A stretch of 64,000 nt of DNA from Methanohalophilus levihalophilus (GCF_017874375.1 NZ_JAGGLK010000002.1:124001-188000); one strand, 5' to 3'. Positions 9,228-18,546 are shown, counted from the first letter of the stretch. Translations and numbers: made by a program. Notes: generated from the sequence alone by a model not told the origin.

Positions 9228-10412
9228 TCACTTAAATTGTTCATATAATTCCAAATACTCAAAAACGATTTTCCCATAGTCATATTGTTCTCTCTTTCTA
9301 AGTCCATTCTCACTCAGCTTCTTGCATAAATCATAGTTCTCAAATAACTTGGATATAGCTTCTGCTAATGCATATGAATCTCCACTTTTAACAATGGAAC
9401 CAATATTTCCATTTTCAAATAGTTCTGGACATCCACATTTATCAGTTGTAACAACTGGAACGCCCAAACACAACGCATCTAATATCGTCCAGCCGTAGCC
9501 TTCAGATAAGGTAGGTAAGCACAAAATTCTGCATCCAGATAAAAAATCGAGATAGTCTTTTTTGCTCATAGTTCCATAGAAAAATACATTTTCAGAAATG
9601 CCCATTTCTTCAGACATTTTCTTATACATATTTATTAAATATCCATTTGATAGAAGGCATAATTTCACAGAGGGGTAATCATTTTTTAAAATGGATATTG
9701 CGTTCAGCAAGTATTCAACGCCTTTTCTCTCAATTGCCATGCTTGGGAAAACAATTTTAAAATTGTTTTCATCTGCGCAGTACGAATAATTATTATAAAG
9801 TTCTAAATCAACACCATAGTTGATTATCTTTATGTCTTTTGGAGAGACATATTTTTTCACTGATTTTTTTACATATTGATTTGGAACAATTACTTTATCA
9901 GCATCCATGATAGTTTTCTTAAACAATGTACTAAATAGGGGGTTCAATAGATATTTGCTTTTGAAAACAGATTTATGAATTATTCTTTCCAGCCCTGCTT
10001 TTCCAACAAGATAGTCATTCTCAAAAACTTTGTGGGGGAATTGCACCGGGCCAATAATTAAATTCTTATCGTCCAAATTAGATAATAAAGGGATTAAATT
10101 GTATCCCTTTTCATACTGAAATTTCTCGCAATGGTGAATGACATTCACTTTGCTTTCAACTTTCTTATATGCTTTATAAATAGAATAGTTATATTTTGGG
10201 ATCTGAATGTTGATACTGCCCCTAAAATTGAGAGGTAAAAAATCAATGTTTTCAAAACAATGCCTGTAGGAAATAGTATTTGCTGTACTGTGGACATCGA
10301 AGCTTGCATCTTTATTAAGAGCTTTTAATATCCAAAAAGATGGATCTCTTCCTGGATCACAAGTTACGTCTCGATAATCGGATATGAAAAAAAGTCCATT
10401 TCTTGGCAACAT
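9228..10412 (-). CDS. Glycosyltransferase family 4
   Basis: 394 aa, GT-B fold. The C-terminal domain holds the retaining GT4 signature: IVFPSMAIERKGVEYLLNAI, then FFYGTMSKKDYLDFL, and EGYGWTILDALCLGVPVVTT with the E-x7-E-like pattern altered to E-x7-D (about 300-320). It would add a sugar from a nucleotide donor to the growing glycan on the cytoplasmic face. It is the last gene of the minus-strand operon, three bases after the legB stop. Donor and acceptor are unknown. Confidence 0.82.
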   Translation of the reverse strand: MLPRNGLFFISDYRDVTCDPGRDPSFWILKALNKDASFDVHSTANTISYRHCFENIDFLPLNFRGSINIQIPKYNYSIYKAYKKVESKVNVIHHCEKFQYEKGYNLIPLLSNLDDKNLIIGPVQFPHKVFENDYLVGKAGLERIIHKSVFKSKYLLNPLFSTLFKKTIMDADKVIVPNQYVKKSVKKYVSPKDIKIINYGVDLELYNNYSYCADENNFKIVFPSMAIERKGVEYLLNAISILKNDYPSVKLCLLSNGYLINMYKKMSEEMGISENVFFYGTMSKKDYLDFLSGCRILCLPTLSEGYGWTILDALCLGVPVVTTDKCGCPELFENGNIGSIVKSGDSYALAEAISKLFENYDLCKKLSENGLRKREQYDYGKIVFEYLELYEQFK

Positions 10413-10415
10413 AAT

Positions 10416-11426
10416 TTATTCTGTTAATACCCTTTTCAATTCTTCTTTGGTAAGCAGTTTCGCATTTTCGGATGAATATTCGGTATCGAGCACTTTTTTA
10501 AAGGTCGCCGGAATGTCATCTTCGGCAATCATAGCCTCTGGCAAAATGATGAACATGTTTTCATCTTCGAAGGCATTGGTCGATTCATCTTCCGACATTA
10601 ACTCCTCGAATAATTTTTCTCCGGCCCTTTTTCCTATAATTTGTATCCCGATATCCTTCTGGTCGTAGCCATATTTAGAAGAAAATTCTTCAATCATTGC
10701 ATTTGCCAAGTCATCCATCCGCATTGAAGGCATTTTAAGAATGAAAATTTCTCCCCCTTTAGACATTTCAGGAACTTTTAATACTAATTCAGAAGCCTCT
10801 TTTATGCTCATAATAAATCGAGTCATATCCATATTTGTAACAGTTAAAGGTGATCCGCTTTGGATCTGCTTCATGAAAAGTGGAATAACCGAACCCCTAG
10901 TGTGTGTCACATTGCCAAAGCGGACACAAGAGAATGCCGTTTCGTGTTTACCTTTATACAAATTGGCAGAAACCGTTAAGCGTTCAGCTAATAATTTTGT
11001 AGCACCCATTACGTTTATTGGATTTACTGCTTTATCCGTACTTATAGTAACAAACTTTCTGACTCCACCATCAAGTGCAACATCAATAAGATTTTGCGTT
11101 CCAACAGCATTCGTTTTAACAGCTTCAAAAGGATTATATTCACAAAGGGGAACATGTTTTAAGGCAGCAGCATGGAAAACCACGTCAACATTTTCAATTG
11201 CTCTTCTTAATCTCTCTTTGTCTTTGATGTCCCCAACTAATAATCTTATCTTTTCAGATTTTAATTCTTGATCCAGATCAAACAATCCAGTTTCATTTGT
11301 ATCTAAAACTCTTACAGCTTTGGGTTCATACTTAAGGATACTTCTTACAATCTCACTTCCAATTGAACCAACACCGCCTGTTACGAGAATAGTTTTGCCT
11401 TTGTAGAAATCGCGTAATTCAATCAC
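10416..11426 (-). CDS. legB: UDP-GlcNAc 4,6-dehydratase (LegB/PglF-like, short CapD type)
   Basis: First step towards 2,4-diamino sugars: converts UDP-GlcNAc to the 4-keto-6-deoxy form. 336 aa without the membrane part of full CapD. NAD motif TGGVGSIGSE (16-25), AALKHVPLCEYNPFEA (about 88-103), STDKAVNPINVMGATK. The catalytic Tyr of ordinary SDRs is Met here (M-GAT-K), a known feature of this dehydratase family. Starts with GTG overlapping the legC stop (GTGA). With LegG, LegI and LegF in the same operon I read it as the legionaminic route; the 5-inverting PseB alternative is less likely because of LegG. Confidence 0.85.
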   Translation of the reverse strand: MIELRDFYKGKTILVTGGVGSIGSEIVRSILKYEPKAVRVLDTNETGLFDLDQELKSEKIRLLVGDIKDKERLRRAIENVDVVFHAAALKHVPLCEYNPFEAVKTNAVGTQNLIDVALDGGVRKFVTISTDKAVNPINVMGATKLLAERLTVSANLYKGKHETAFSCVRFGNVTHTRGSVIPLFMKQIQSGSPLTVTNMDMTRFIMSIKEASELVLKVPEMSKGGEIFILKMPSMRMDDLANAMIEEFSSKYGYDQKDIGIQIIGKRAGEKLFEELMSEDESTNAFEDENMFIILPEAMIAEDDIPATFKKVLDTEYSSENAKLLTKEELKRVLTE

Positions 11427-12556
11427 AAACCCACCTCAAAAAATTTTTGTATTTGACTTACCATATAGTCCATTTCACTTTTACTAAGATTAGGATACAT
11501 TGGAAGAGTTAAAACGTGATCTGACACATTCTCTGTAATTGGTAAATTTGGATTGTATCCTAATACCTGTTTATAAAAATGAGTCAAATGAACGGGGGAA
11601 AAATAAACTTTTGTAAATATACCCTTTTCTTTAAGGTGATTCATTAATTCATCACGGTACTCATTTACATAAATGGTAAACATTTGGTATACATGGAAAT
11701 AATTTTCTTGTGGTACACTAATTTTTATGGAAGAGAGGTTATCAAGCGCTGACATCAAATATCGAGCGTTATTTCTTCTCATATTAATGATCTCATCTAT
11801 CATTTTAAGTTGAGATCTACCTAGCGATGCAGAAATGTTTGATAGACGGAAATTATAGCCTAGTGTAACATAGTCAAATAACTCTGTAGACGAAAAATAA
11901 TCATGAGATTCCAATCTACCATGAGATCTTATTAACTTTAATTTTTCGTATATCTCCTTGGAATCAGTTGTGATTGCACCACCTTCCCCTGTGGTGATGA
12001 TCTTATTTTGACAAAAACTGAACATTGAAGAATCACCAAAAGTTCCTACTTTTTCCCCGTTAACTTCGGCACCAAAAGCTTCTGCTGAATCTTCAATCAA
12101 GACTAAGTTATAGTCGTCTGCTATTTCTCTTAAGGATACTATATCGCAAGGGCAACCGCCATAATGTATTGGGATAATAGCTTTTGTTTTATCAGTTATA
12201 CTTTCGACAACAGATTCAGGATCCAAGCCATACGTATTTTCTTCAATATCTGCAAAGATGGGTTTTGCATCCACAAACAAAGGTGCATTTGCTGTAGAAA
12301 TAAATGTAAATGAAGGTACAATAACTTCATGACCCTTTCCAATTCCATATGCACTTAAAGCTGCATGTAATGCGGAAGTTCCAGAATTAAAAGTCACTGC
12401 ATACTTAGAGTTTATGAATTGGTTTATTTCGTCTTCAAATTTTCCAACATCTGGTCCAGTAGCCCAGTTAGCTCCCATTTTAATATTGTTCACGACACTG
12501 TTAATGTCTTCAGTGGTATGAAAGATCTTAAAAAGTGGGACTTTCCATTCATCCAT
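11423..12556 (-). CDS. legC: DegT/DnrJ/EryC1 aminotransferase (LegC-like)
   Basis: A PLP enzyme that aminates the 4-keto sugar made by LegB. 377 aa, normal for the family. The substrate and PLP loop is FNSGTSALHAAL (about 56-67), EDSAEAFGA holds the PLP-binding Asp, and FCQNKIITTGEGG holds the PLP lysine (about 180-192). The stop overlaps the legB start, which argues for consecutive reactions. LegC is inferred from pathway context; PglE-type enzymes have the same fold and reaction. Confidence 0.83.
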   Translation of the reverse strand: MDEWKVPLFKIFHTTEDINSVVNNIKMGANWATGPDVGKFEDEINQFINSKYAVTFNSGTSALHAALSAYGIGKGHEVIVPSFTFISTANAPLFVDAKPIFADIEENTYGLDPESVVESITDKTKAIIPIHYGGCPCDIVSLREIADDYNLVLIEDSAEAFGAEVNGEKVGTFGDSSMFSFCQNKIITTGEGGAITTDSKEIYEKLKLIRSHGRLESHDYFSSTELFDYVTLGYNFRLSNISASLGRSQLKMIDEIINMRRNNARYLMSALDNLSSIKISVPQENYFHVYQMFTIYVNEYRDELMNHLKEKGIFTKVYFSPVHLTHFYKQVLGYNPNLPITENVSDHVLTLPMYPNLSKSEMDYMVSQIQKFFEVGL

Positions 12557-12631
12557 ACTTATTCCTACCCATGTGATTTACTTAAACATTTCTTAGAAAT
12601 AGTTCGCGTCAAGATTTCTTGATTATTGCCT

Positions 12632-13768
12632 TTATTTCCTGTATGCAGGAAAATATCCAGAAGTCATCAAATCAGATACATCTATTCCCTCATATTTGGC
12701 TTTTAAATCACAAAGGAGATCATATAGCTCTTGTTTGTGTATTTTCTTGTATATGTAAAAAATTTCAGTTGTGCTTGAAAACGAAGATTTGAACTTGTAT
12801 AAACTGTCTCCAGCTTTGTAACCACCGCCCAGTTCGAATATCTTATAACCTTCTGCCTTTGCCCATATTATTGCTTCATACAAGATTAGATTTGTAGAAC
12901 ATAAGTTCCTGAAATCTGGATTGGAACCAGATAAATAATAGTGTACAAAATCATGATCATTCAAAAATACAGAGGCAGCAATTGGATTGTTGTTGTATTC
13001 AGCTATGAATAGTGTGGCATTTTCGCCTAAGAGATCAAATAAATTGTAAAAAAAAGATTTTGGGAAAAAGTATTTGGTATTCGCGTCAATCCTCTCCATA
13101 GTACGTGTGTATAACTGATATAGGGATTCAATGTCCTTCTTACTATTACTTTGGAAGACTTTGACACCGCTTCTCTAGCTTTTTGAAATACAATTCCGGT
13201 TAGCCTTCTTGAATTTTTTCACTATGTCTTCAATAGAAGAGTTTAGATCTACATATACTACACTATTAGAGATTTCAAGTTGTTCAGAACCATTTCTTAG
13301 CAAGGAATGGTTTTTAATGAAGGGATGCAAGCGGATGAATTCTGCAACAATATTTTGTTCAACACAATATTCATGGAATGCTTCAAAAAAGCTAGACATA
13401 AGTTTTTCATATGAAGCACTATTGCTCAATTTAAATTTCGATACTAATGGGCCACTAAAAAACCAAGGTGAACTTATGTCATAAACTTTTCCGTAGTCTG
13501 ATAACATTGGTTTATAAAAGTCTAATTCAAACAAAGGTCTCTTAAAAAAGGGATATAAGACGTACTTCTTTTCATTCCCATAAAATGCTAAAAGGGCTTC
13601 ACCTCCAAAGTTCTGGAAAACTTCAAGAGGTACATCTTCAAATAATTTCATATAAGTAGGAGTAAAGTATAAATCTTTACTTTCAAGACTCTCTAACAGA
13701 TTATTCCATCGTATAAGATCAGAACCGCTATTATGAAGTATTTCAAGTTTCCATTTTTCTTTGGCCAT
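12632..13768 (-). CDS. FemAB/GNAT-fold aminoacyl- or acyltransferase interrupted by in-frame TAG (pyrrolysine candidate)
   Basis: Two open stretches of 197 and 180 codons lie in one frame, separated only by a TAG at 13175-13177. Together they make a 378-aa protein with the duplicated GNAT fold of FemAB-like transferases. Residues 1-190 are the first half, with the FKKANRN motif just before the TAG; after it RSGVKVFQSN and ESLYQLYTRTMERI continue the family without loss, and FELGGGYKAGDSLYKFKSSF is the family's C-terminal signature. The TAG takes a spot that is usually a variable polar or charged residue. Options are pyrrolysine insertion, readthrough, or a one-base nonsense mutation. It may acylate an amino sugar. 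Starts one base after the preceding stop. Confidence 0.75.
13175..13177 (-). other. In-frame TAG codon (codon 198 of the FemAB-like gene)
   Basis: CTA on the plus strand, TAG in the coding frame. The reading is ...CISKS-TAG-RSGVKVF... with no frame change on either side. Confidence 0.9.
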
Positions 13769-13769
13769 C

Positions 13770-14906
13770 TCAAACGTCCTTTCTTTTGATTAATCCTAGA
13801 ACATACTCCATATCTTCTTCTGTATATCTTTGGTCAATTGGAATTGTTAATATATGCTTTGAAATATCCCAAGAAAGCGGAAAGTCTTTTTTGTCAATGT
13901 CATCAGGTAACTCCCAATGTATTGGAGGATAAACAGAATTTTCGATGAGTAGTTTTTTCAATCTATCTCTATCATCAACCGATATAGGAAATCCAAGTGG
14001 GCAGACTCCTTCAGGAAGAGTCTCAAACAATGGAACTATAGTCTTTTCGTTTTTCAAATTGTATAAAAGATATTTAAAGTTTCTGCGACGCTGGGTTATG
14101 ATAAAATCGTAGTTGAATTTGTCCAGTAGAAATGCCGTAATTTTTGACATCTTAGCAGGTTTACTATATTTCAACAAAAAACGCTCTGATTTTTGAAAAA
14201 AATATGTGTAAAAAGGCTTAAGGTTACTGATTCTATATTTCACGTATAAATATTTGGTTAGGAGTCCTAAAAATCGAAGTGCTATGTACAAACGATGGGA
14301 AATATCAGAATTTAAGGGAGAATCAATTTCCCTCCCATTATCACTAAATGTGATCAAAGCTCCATCGGGAACTGGTATCCATTTTCTATAACTTGATATA
14401 CTAATATCCGCACAATGGCCAATCATGTTGCTGTTGCATTCAGTCAAAAAGGCTTGAACAACATCTTCTATAATTATAAAAGAGTTCCTTTCTTGAATCT
14501 CTTTTAAACCAGATAGATTTTGAGGAAATCCAAAATAGTGTATAACTAAAATCACTTTTGTACGTTCCGAAAGCTTGGAACATATATCATCAAGATCAAT
14601 TGATAGATTTTCATCTACTTTGTAAAAAACAAAACTAGTCTTATCTTTGAATGGTTTAAGAACTTCTTCACACAAATATGATGGAAGAAGCACCTCATCT
14701 TTTATAGATAACCCAAGAGTTTTGATAGCATAGTGTAATGCATCCCTGCCACTTGATACGAATGATCTCCTTCCGTTTGATGAGTACTTGTAAAACTGTT
14801 TATGATTTTTTTTGAAAATAGTGTTAGTGGGCAAATAAAATTCACTGCCGATGCCACCGAATGGTGGAGTTCCATTGGCTCGATTGCTTTCTTTTCGTAG
14901 TATCAT
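13770..14906 (-). CDS. DegT-like PLP-dependent protein
   Basis: 378 aa. Fold-type I features: the SSGRDALHYAI loop (about 50-60), IIEDVVQAF with the PLP Asp, and SSYRKWIPVPDGAL with a lysine at the Schiff-base position (about 175-188). It is divergent from LegC, with a basic, aromatic insertion after residue 200, so its substrate probably differs. The ATG overlaps the stop of the methyltransferase gene (ATGA) and its own stop is one base from the FemAB-like start. The trio therefore looks like one module that makes and decorates an amino compound on the glycan. Function beyond the fold is inference. Confidence 0.65.
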   Translation of the reverse strand: MILRKESNRANGTPPFGGIGSEFYLPTNTIFKKNHKQFYKYSSNGRRSFVSSGRDALHYAIKTLGLSIKDEVLLPSYLCEEVLKPFKDKTSFVFYKVDENLSIDLDDICSKLSERTKVILVIHYFGFPQNLSGLKEIQERNSFIIIEDVVQAFLTECNSNMIGHCADISISSYRKWIPVPDGALITFSDNGREIDSPLNSDISHRLYIALRFLGLLTKYLYVKYRISNLKPFYTYFFQKSERFLLKYSKPAKMSKITAFLLDKFNYDFIITQRRRNFKYLLYNLKNEKTIVPLFETLPEGVCPLGFPISVDDRDRLKKLLIENSVYPPIHWELPDDIDKKDFPLSWDISKHILTIPIDQRYTEEDMEYVLGLIKRKDV

Positions 14907-15565
14907 TTTTTTGCAGAAATAACATGATGGCAAATTTTGTCTTTACGATTATTTATTGTCCTCATACTGTATTCAACATCAAAACATTCAAAATGACTAA
15001 AAATTTCAGTTAATTCATCGATATCTGTGAAATGGATTGTTCCTTTACCAGCATAAGGGCCTTCCTTTATTTCAGCAAAGGTATTTTTTTCTAATTCTTT
15101 TCCTAATCCATATCCCAACGACCGTTTTTCCACTATCATTGAAAAAAACTTGCCACCAGGTTTCAACACCCTATGCACTTCATTAACTATAATGCAAATA
15201 TTAGACTATTTATTGTGTTGGACTGCAACTATATCAATCACTGCATCGAAAAAATCGTCTGCAAAATTCAAGGCTTCAATATCCCCTTCAATGAAATCTC
15301 CGCTGAGGTTTTCGTCGCTGAAACGTTTTTTAGCTATTGATATTGCTGTTTTAGATCCATCAATTCCAATAGCAGAGAATCCTTCTCGAGCCAAGAACCA
15401 AGTTTCTGCACCGGTTCCACATCCAATATCCAAGATGTGAACGTCATTTCTAAAATCGTTATTATAAAAATTTCGTGCTATAAATCTAATCAATTCTTCA
15501 GGAGGATACTTCCCCCATTCCTGATTTCTATAAACTTCTTCCCACTTTGAGTCCCAAGAGCCCAT
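14903..15565 (-). CDS. Class I SAM-dependent methyltransferase interrupted by in-frame TAG (pyrrolysine candidate)
   Basis: Read through the TAG at 15206-15208 this is a 220-aa methyltransferase. Motif I is HILDIGCGTGAETWFLA (about 44-60), followed by GIDGSKTAI and GDIEALNFADDFFDAV. The region just before the TAG is DIVAVQHNK and just after it SNICIIVNEVHRVLKPGGKF, which is the expected run from motif IV into the conserved 'RVLKPGG' motif. Without readthrough the first product lacks half the fold and the second lacks the SAM site. Substrate unknown; co-transcribed with the DegT-like and FemAB-like genes. Confidence 0.75.
15206..15208 (-). other. In-frame TAG codon (codon 120 of the methyltransferase)
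   Basis: CTA on the plus strand. Frame is unchanged across it (15565 and 14903 are in one frame); the junction reads VQHNK-TAG-SNICII. Confidence 0.9.
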
Positions 15566-15575
15566 TTTGTAACCC

Positions 15576-16727
15576 TCACAAAATGAATTTTTTATTTATC
15601 AATTTATTATCAATCTCAATTTTATATAACAAATTCGCTATTTTTATTCCAGTGTTCTCTGAGGCATAAGGGTTTGGACAATTTTTAACGTTCTCTTTGA
15701 AATCTTTATCTGATAAAGCTTTCTTGATCGCAGAGACGATTTCATGTCTGTCATATTCAACATCAATAACATTTGTGGAACGTTCACGCCCACTTTGTCG
15801 AGTGCCGATGTTCACAGCGGGTATTTTGAAGAATGGAGACTCGACAATCCCACTGCTTGAATTGCCAATAATTGCGCTGGACACAGCCATTAGGCTCAAA
15901 TAGACATCTCGGGTTAGGTTTTTATATATTTTTATATTCGGATACTCTGAAAAATCTTTTATAACTTCAATCGCCAATTTGCCACCAGAATCTGCATTCG
16001 GATATATAACTATAGTCTGCAAGCCTAATTCAACTATTGATTCCATAGTTTCGCGCATGTGATCTGCTGTGTGCTCAATTTCATATGTAACTGGATGCTG
16101 GACAACAAGCAGAAGTGGATCATTCAAATTGATACTAAAGTAATTTTCAAGCTCTTGTGGTTCAATTGATTTAAAATCTTGGAGATCGTTACCAGGGTCT
16201 CCCACCATATGTATTCTCCATCCTTCTTCTCCCATCTTCGAAAGCCTTTCAGCACTTTTGGAAGTTCCAGGAAAATGTATATGGGCAAACTTAGTTATAG
16301 CATGCCTTATTGAGTCATCAATGCATCCACCCTCTGTAACATCACCACCTGAAATATGCGCAACCGGAATGTTCAGAAATGCAGATGCTATTACTCCAGA
16401 AGCTGCCTCCCAACGATCACCTTCAACAACTACAATATCTGGTTTTATTTGCTCAAGAGCTTGAGAAATCTTGATAATACCCAGACCTGCAGATGTGGCC
16501 ATGCTTGTCTTTGAATCACTACTCAATAAAATATCTAGTTCCGATGCAATTGAAAAACCATCTTTCTTTATATCATTTATTGTATAGCCGAATTCATGCG
16601 ATAAATGCATTCCAGTAGCAATTAAACACAATTCCAATTTTGGGTGGGAATCAATAGCTTTTAATGTAGAGCGCATTAAACCATAATCTGCACGGGTTCC
16701 TGTTATTACGGCAATTTTTCTAACCAT
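15576..16727 (-). CDS. legG: UDP-sugar 2-epimerase, hydrolysing (LegG/NeuC-like)
   Basis: Hydrolyses and epimerises the UDP-2,4-diacetamido sugar to free 2,4-diacetamido-hexose, or UDP-GlcNAc to ManNAc in the sialic acid version. 383 aa, family length. GTRADYGLM (about 10-18), VVEGDRWEA, AHISGGDVTEGGCIDDSIRH and the C-terminal GNSSSGIVE are characteristic. The ATG at 16727 is preferred to a TTG six codons upstream. It sits between legI and the methyltransferase on the same strand. LegB and LegC in the operon favour the legionaminic substrate. Confidence 0.88.
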   Translation of the reverse strand: MVRKIAVITGTRADYGLMRSTLKAIDSHPKLELCLIATGMHLSHEFGYTINDIKKDGFSIASELDILLSSDSKTSMATSAGLGIIKISQALEQIKPDIVVVEGDRWEAASGVIASAFLNIPVAHISGGDVTEGGCIDDSIRHAITKFAHIHFPGTSKSAERLSKMGEEGWRIHMVGDPGNDLQDFKSIEPQELENYFSINLNDPLLLVVQHPVTYEIEHTADHMRETMESIVELGLQTIVIYPNADSGGKLAIEVIKDFSEYPNIKIYKNLTRDVYLSLMAVSSAIIGNSSSGIVESPFFKIPAVNIGTRQSGRERSTNVIDVEYDRHEIVSAIKKALSDKDFKENVKNCPNPYASENTGIKIANLLYKIEIDNKLINKKFIL

Positions 16728-16807
16728 CAAATACCAACATCCCAAATTTAAGTTTGTGGTGGTTCTAGAGATATTAAATGTTTTTATTTGGATTTTGTCT
16801 ATTCGGG

Positions 16808-17854
16808 TTAATTTAACATAAGTTCATCTAAAGTTATTATTGTATCTTTTTTTATTTCCTGTTTAGATTTTGAACCAACAATTTGAGCCAAGTTTTTTGG
16901 AGAGATCCCTGTTCCAGGCCTTTTAAATGAAATCATATCTTCTGTGATTTCAGCTCCCATTGGGATGTCAATTTTAGCCACAATGCTTCTTCTGGCAACA
17001 CTACGTACTTCAAGCTCAGCATCTACAGGTGCTTTAATAGGAGAACCCAATGATTTTTCAACCATCCGTATACCACGAATCATTTCTTTTAGTTTTTCAG
17101 GTTCTAGGGATGCTTTATGATCGGGTCCCGGAAGATTTCGATCTATTGTAAAGTGCTTCTCTATAACACATGCTCCCATAGCTACAGCTGCAATAGAAGC
17201 ATAAATATCGGGGGTATGATCTGAATATCCAATCGGTAAACTTAGGCTATCAGACATTGTTTTCATGGCTCTCAAATTACAGTCCTCTATTCTTGCTGGA
17301 TAGTTTGAAGTACAATGCAAGAGAATTAAAGAGTTACATCCGATTTCTTTGATTGCCGAAACGGCTTCTTCAACTTCTTCAAGAGTTGACATCCCCGTAG
17401 ATAAGATAATTGGAAGATCTTTTTTTGCTATATATTTAAGAAATGGGTGATTTGTAATTTCACCGGAACTGATCTTGATTAAAGGTAGCCCAAGGGTTGT
17501 AAGCAAATCTGCACTCATTTCATCAAAAGGGGTAGACAAAAAGAGAATATCTTTTTTCCTAGCGTAATCTAATAAATATTCATGTTCTTCTTTTGATAGT
17601 TCTAATCTTTTGATCATATCAAGTTGAGATTCAGAAGCATCAGTAGTCATTTTTTGGTATTCAGCCTTTGGTGCATTAATACTAACAACTTCTTCTGATA
17701 CAAATGTCTGAAATTTCACGGCATCGGCACCCGCATCAACTGCTGCATCAATCAACTCTTTTGCTAATTCAAGATTACCATTATGGTTAACTCCTGCTTC
17801 TGCAATGATAAAGCAAGGAGCGTCTTTACCTATTAACCGATTCTTGATTTCCAT
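16808..17854 (-). CDS. legI: Nonulosonic acid synthase (LegI/NeuB family)
   Basis: Condenses the C6 sugar with phosphoenolpyruvate to a C9 nonulosonic acid. 348 aa with a TIM barrel and a C-terminal SAF (antifreeze-like) domain from about residue 285. Family motifs: IIAEAGVNHNGNLELAKEL (16-34), AVKFQTF, IKISSGEITN, LILLHCTSNYP, PIGYSDHT, VIEKHFTIDRNLPGPDH. Its start overlaps the end of legF by 29 bases, with AGGAG seven bases before the ATG. Whether the product is legionaminic or N-acetylneuraminic acid depends on the precursor enzymes. Confidence 0.92.
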   Translation of the reverse strand: MEIKNRLIGKDAPCFIIAEAGVNHNGNLELAKELIDAAVDAGADAVKFQTFVSEEVVSINAPKAEYQKMTTDASESQLDMIKRLELSKEEHEYLLDYARKKDILFLSTPFDEMSADLLTTLGLPLIKISSGEITNHPFLKYIAKKDLPIILSTGMSTLEEVEEAVSAIKEIGCNSLILLHCTSNYPARIEDCNLRAMKTMSDSLSLPIGYSDHTPDIYASIAAVAMGACVIEKHFTIDRNLPGPDHKASLEPEKLKEMIRGIRMVEKSLGSPIKAPVDAELEVRSVARRSIVAKIDIPMGAEITEDMISFKRPGTGISPKNLAQIVGSKSKQEIKKDTIITLDELMLN

Positions 17855-18542
17855 CCTTTGTCTCCTGAATCAACAATTCTGCAAGTTTAAAGTCGATTTC
17901 ATTGTCAATATCAACACTCTTGTCAACAGGCATAATGAAGGGAACAACATTGCCTGAATAAAAATCATTGTTTTTGTACAAATCGAGAACAGTACTTATA
18001 TATATTGCTCCATTCTGCCTATAAACTTTTGGTAGATCTTGTCTGCGTTTTTTTAAATATTCATCTCCTAATAGAGGCTTCAAGTGTGCATTGTCAAACT
18101 TGAAATCCCAATATGGAGAGTGCTCTACTTCACACATACTAAAAACTGAGCTGTAATCATTTGCAACAAATAGCTCAATTGCCCTGTCAATGTCATGTGT
18201 GTCTCTTAAGGGTGAAGTCGGTTGCAAAAGGACAACGACTGAAGGATTGTAATCATGTTTTAAAAATTCAATTGCATGAAAAATTGTGTCAATTGTCGGG
18301 GAATCATCTTTCGCAAGTTCTGCAGGCCTCTTAATAATATTTGCGCCACACCTTTCTGAAGTATTAGCAATAGGTTCACTATCTGTAGAAACAAATACTG
18401 CGTCAATGTATTTTGAATCTAGGGCGGCTTTTATAGAATAATAAATTAAAGGCATGCCTGCCAGTTGTCTGATATTCTTCCCTGGCAGACCTTTTGATCC
18501 ACCGCGGGCAGGGATAATGGCAATGATTTTCTCTTTATTCAC
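17826..18542 (-). CDS. legF: CMP-nonulosonic acid cytidylyltransferase (LegF/NeuA)
   Basis: Activates the nonulosonic acid with CTP. 238 aa; N-terminal nucleotide loop IIPARGGSKGLPGKNIR (9-25), VSTDSEPIA, LLQPTSPLR, and the metal-binding end VDKSVDIDNEIDF. Begins with GTG one or two bases from the stop of the upstream GT-B gene. The overlap with legI shows coupled translation. The product is the donor for a nonulosonate transferase, for which the adjacent GT-B-like gene is a candidate. Confidence 0.9.
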   Translation of the reverse strand: MNKEKIIAIIPARGGSKGLPGKNIRQLAGMPLIYYSIKAALDSKYIDAVFVSTDSEPIANTSERCGANIIKRPAELAKDDSPTIDTIFHAIEFLKHDYNPSVVVLLQPTSPLRDTHDIDRAIELFVANDYSSVFSMCEVEHSPYWDFKFDNAHLKPLLGDEYLKKRRQDLPKVYRQNGAIYISTVLDLYKNNDFYSGNVVPFIMPVDKSVDIDNEIDFKLAELLIQETKDGNQESVNR

Positions 18543-18546
18543 ATAA

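Noticed and set aside
10416-11426. LegB lacking the SDR catalytic Tyr as a sign of inactivity
   Set aside because: Met at that position is a known trait of this 4,6-dehydratase family.
12632-13768. FemAB-like gene as a frameshift pseudogene
   Set aside because: Both halves are in the same frame; only a single TAG separates them, so no indel is involved.
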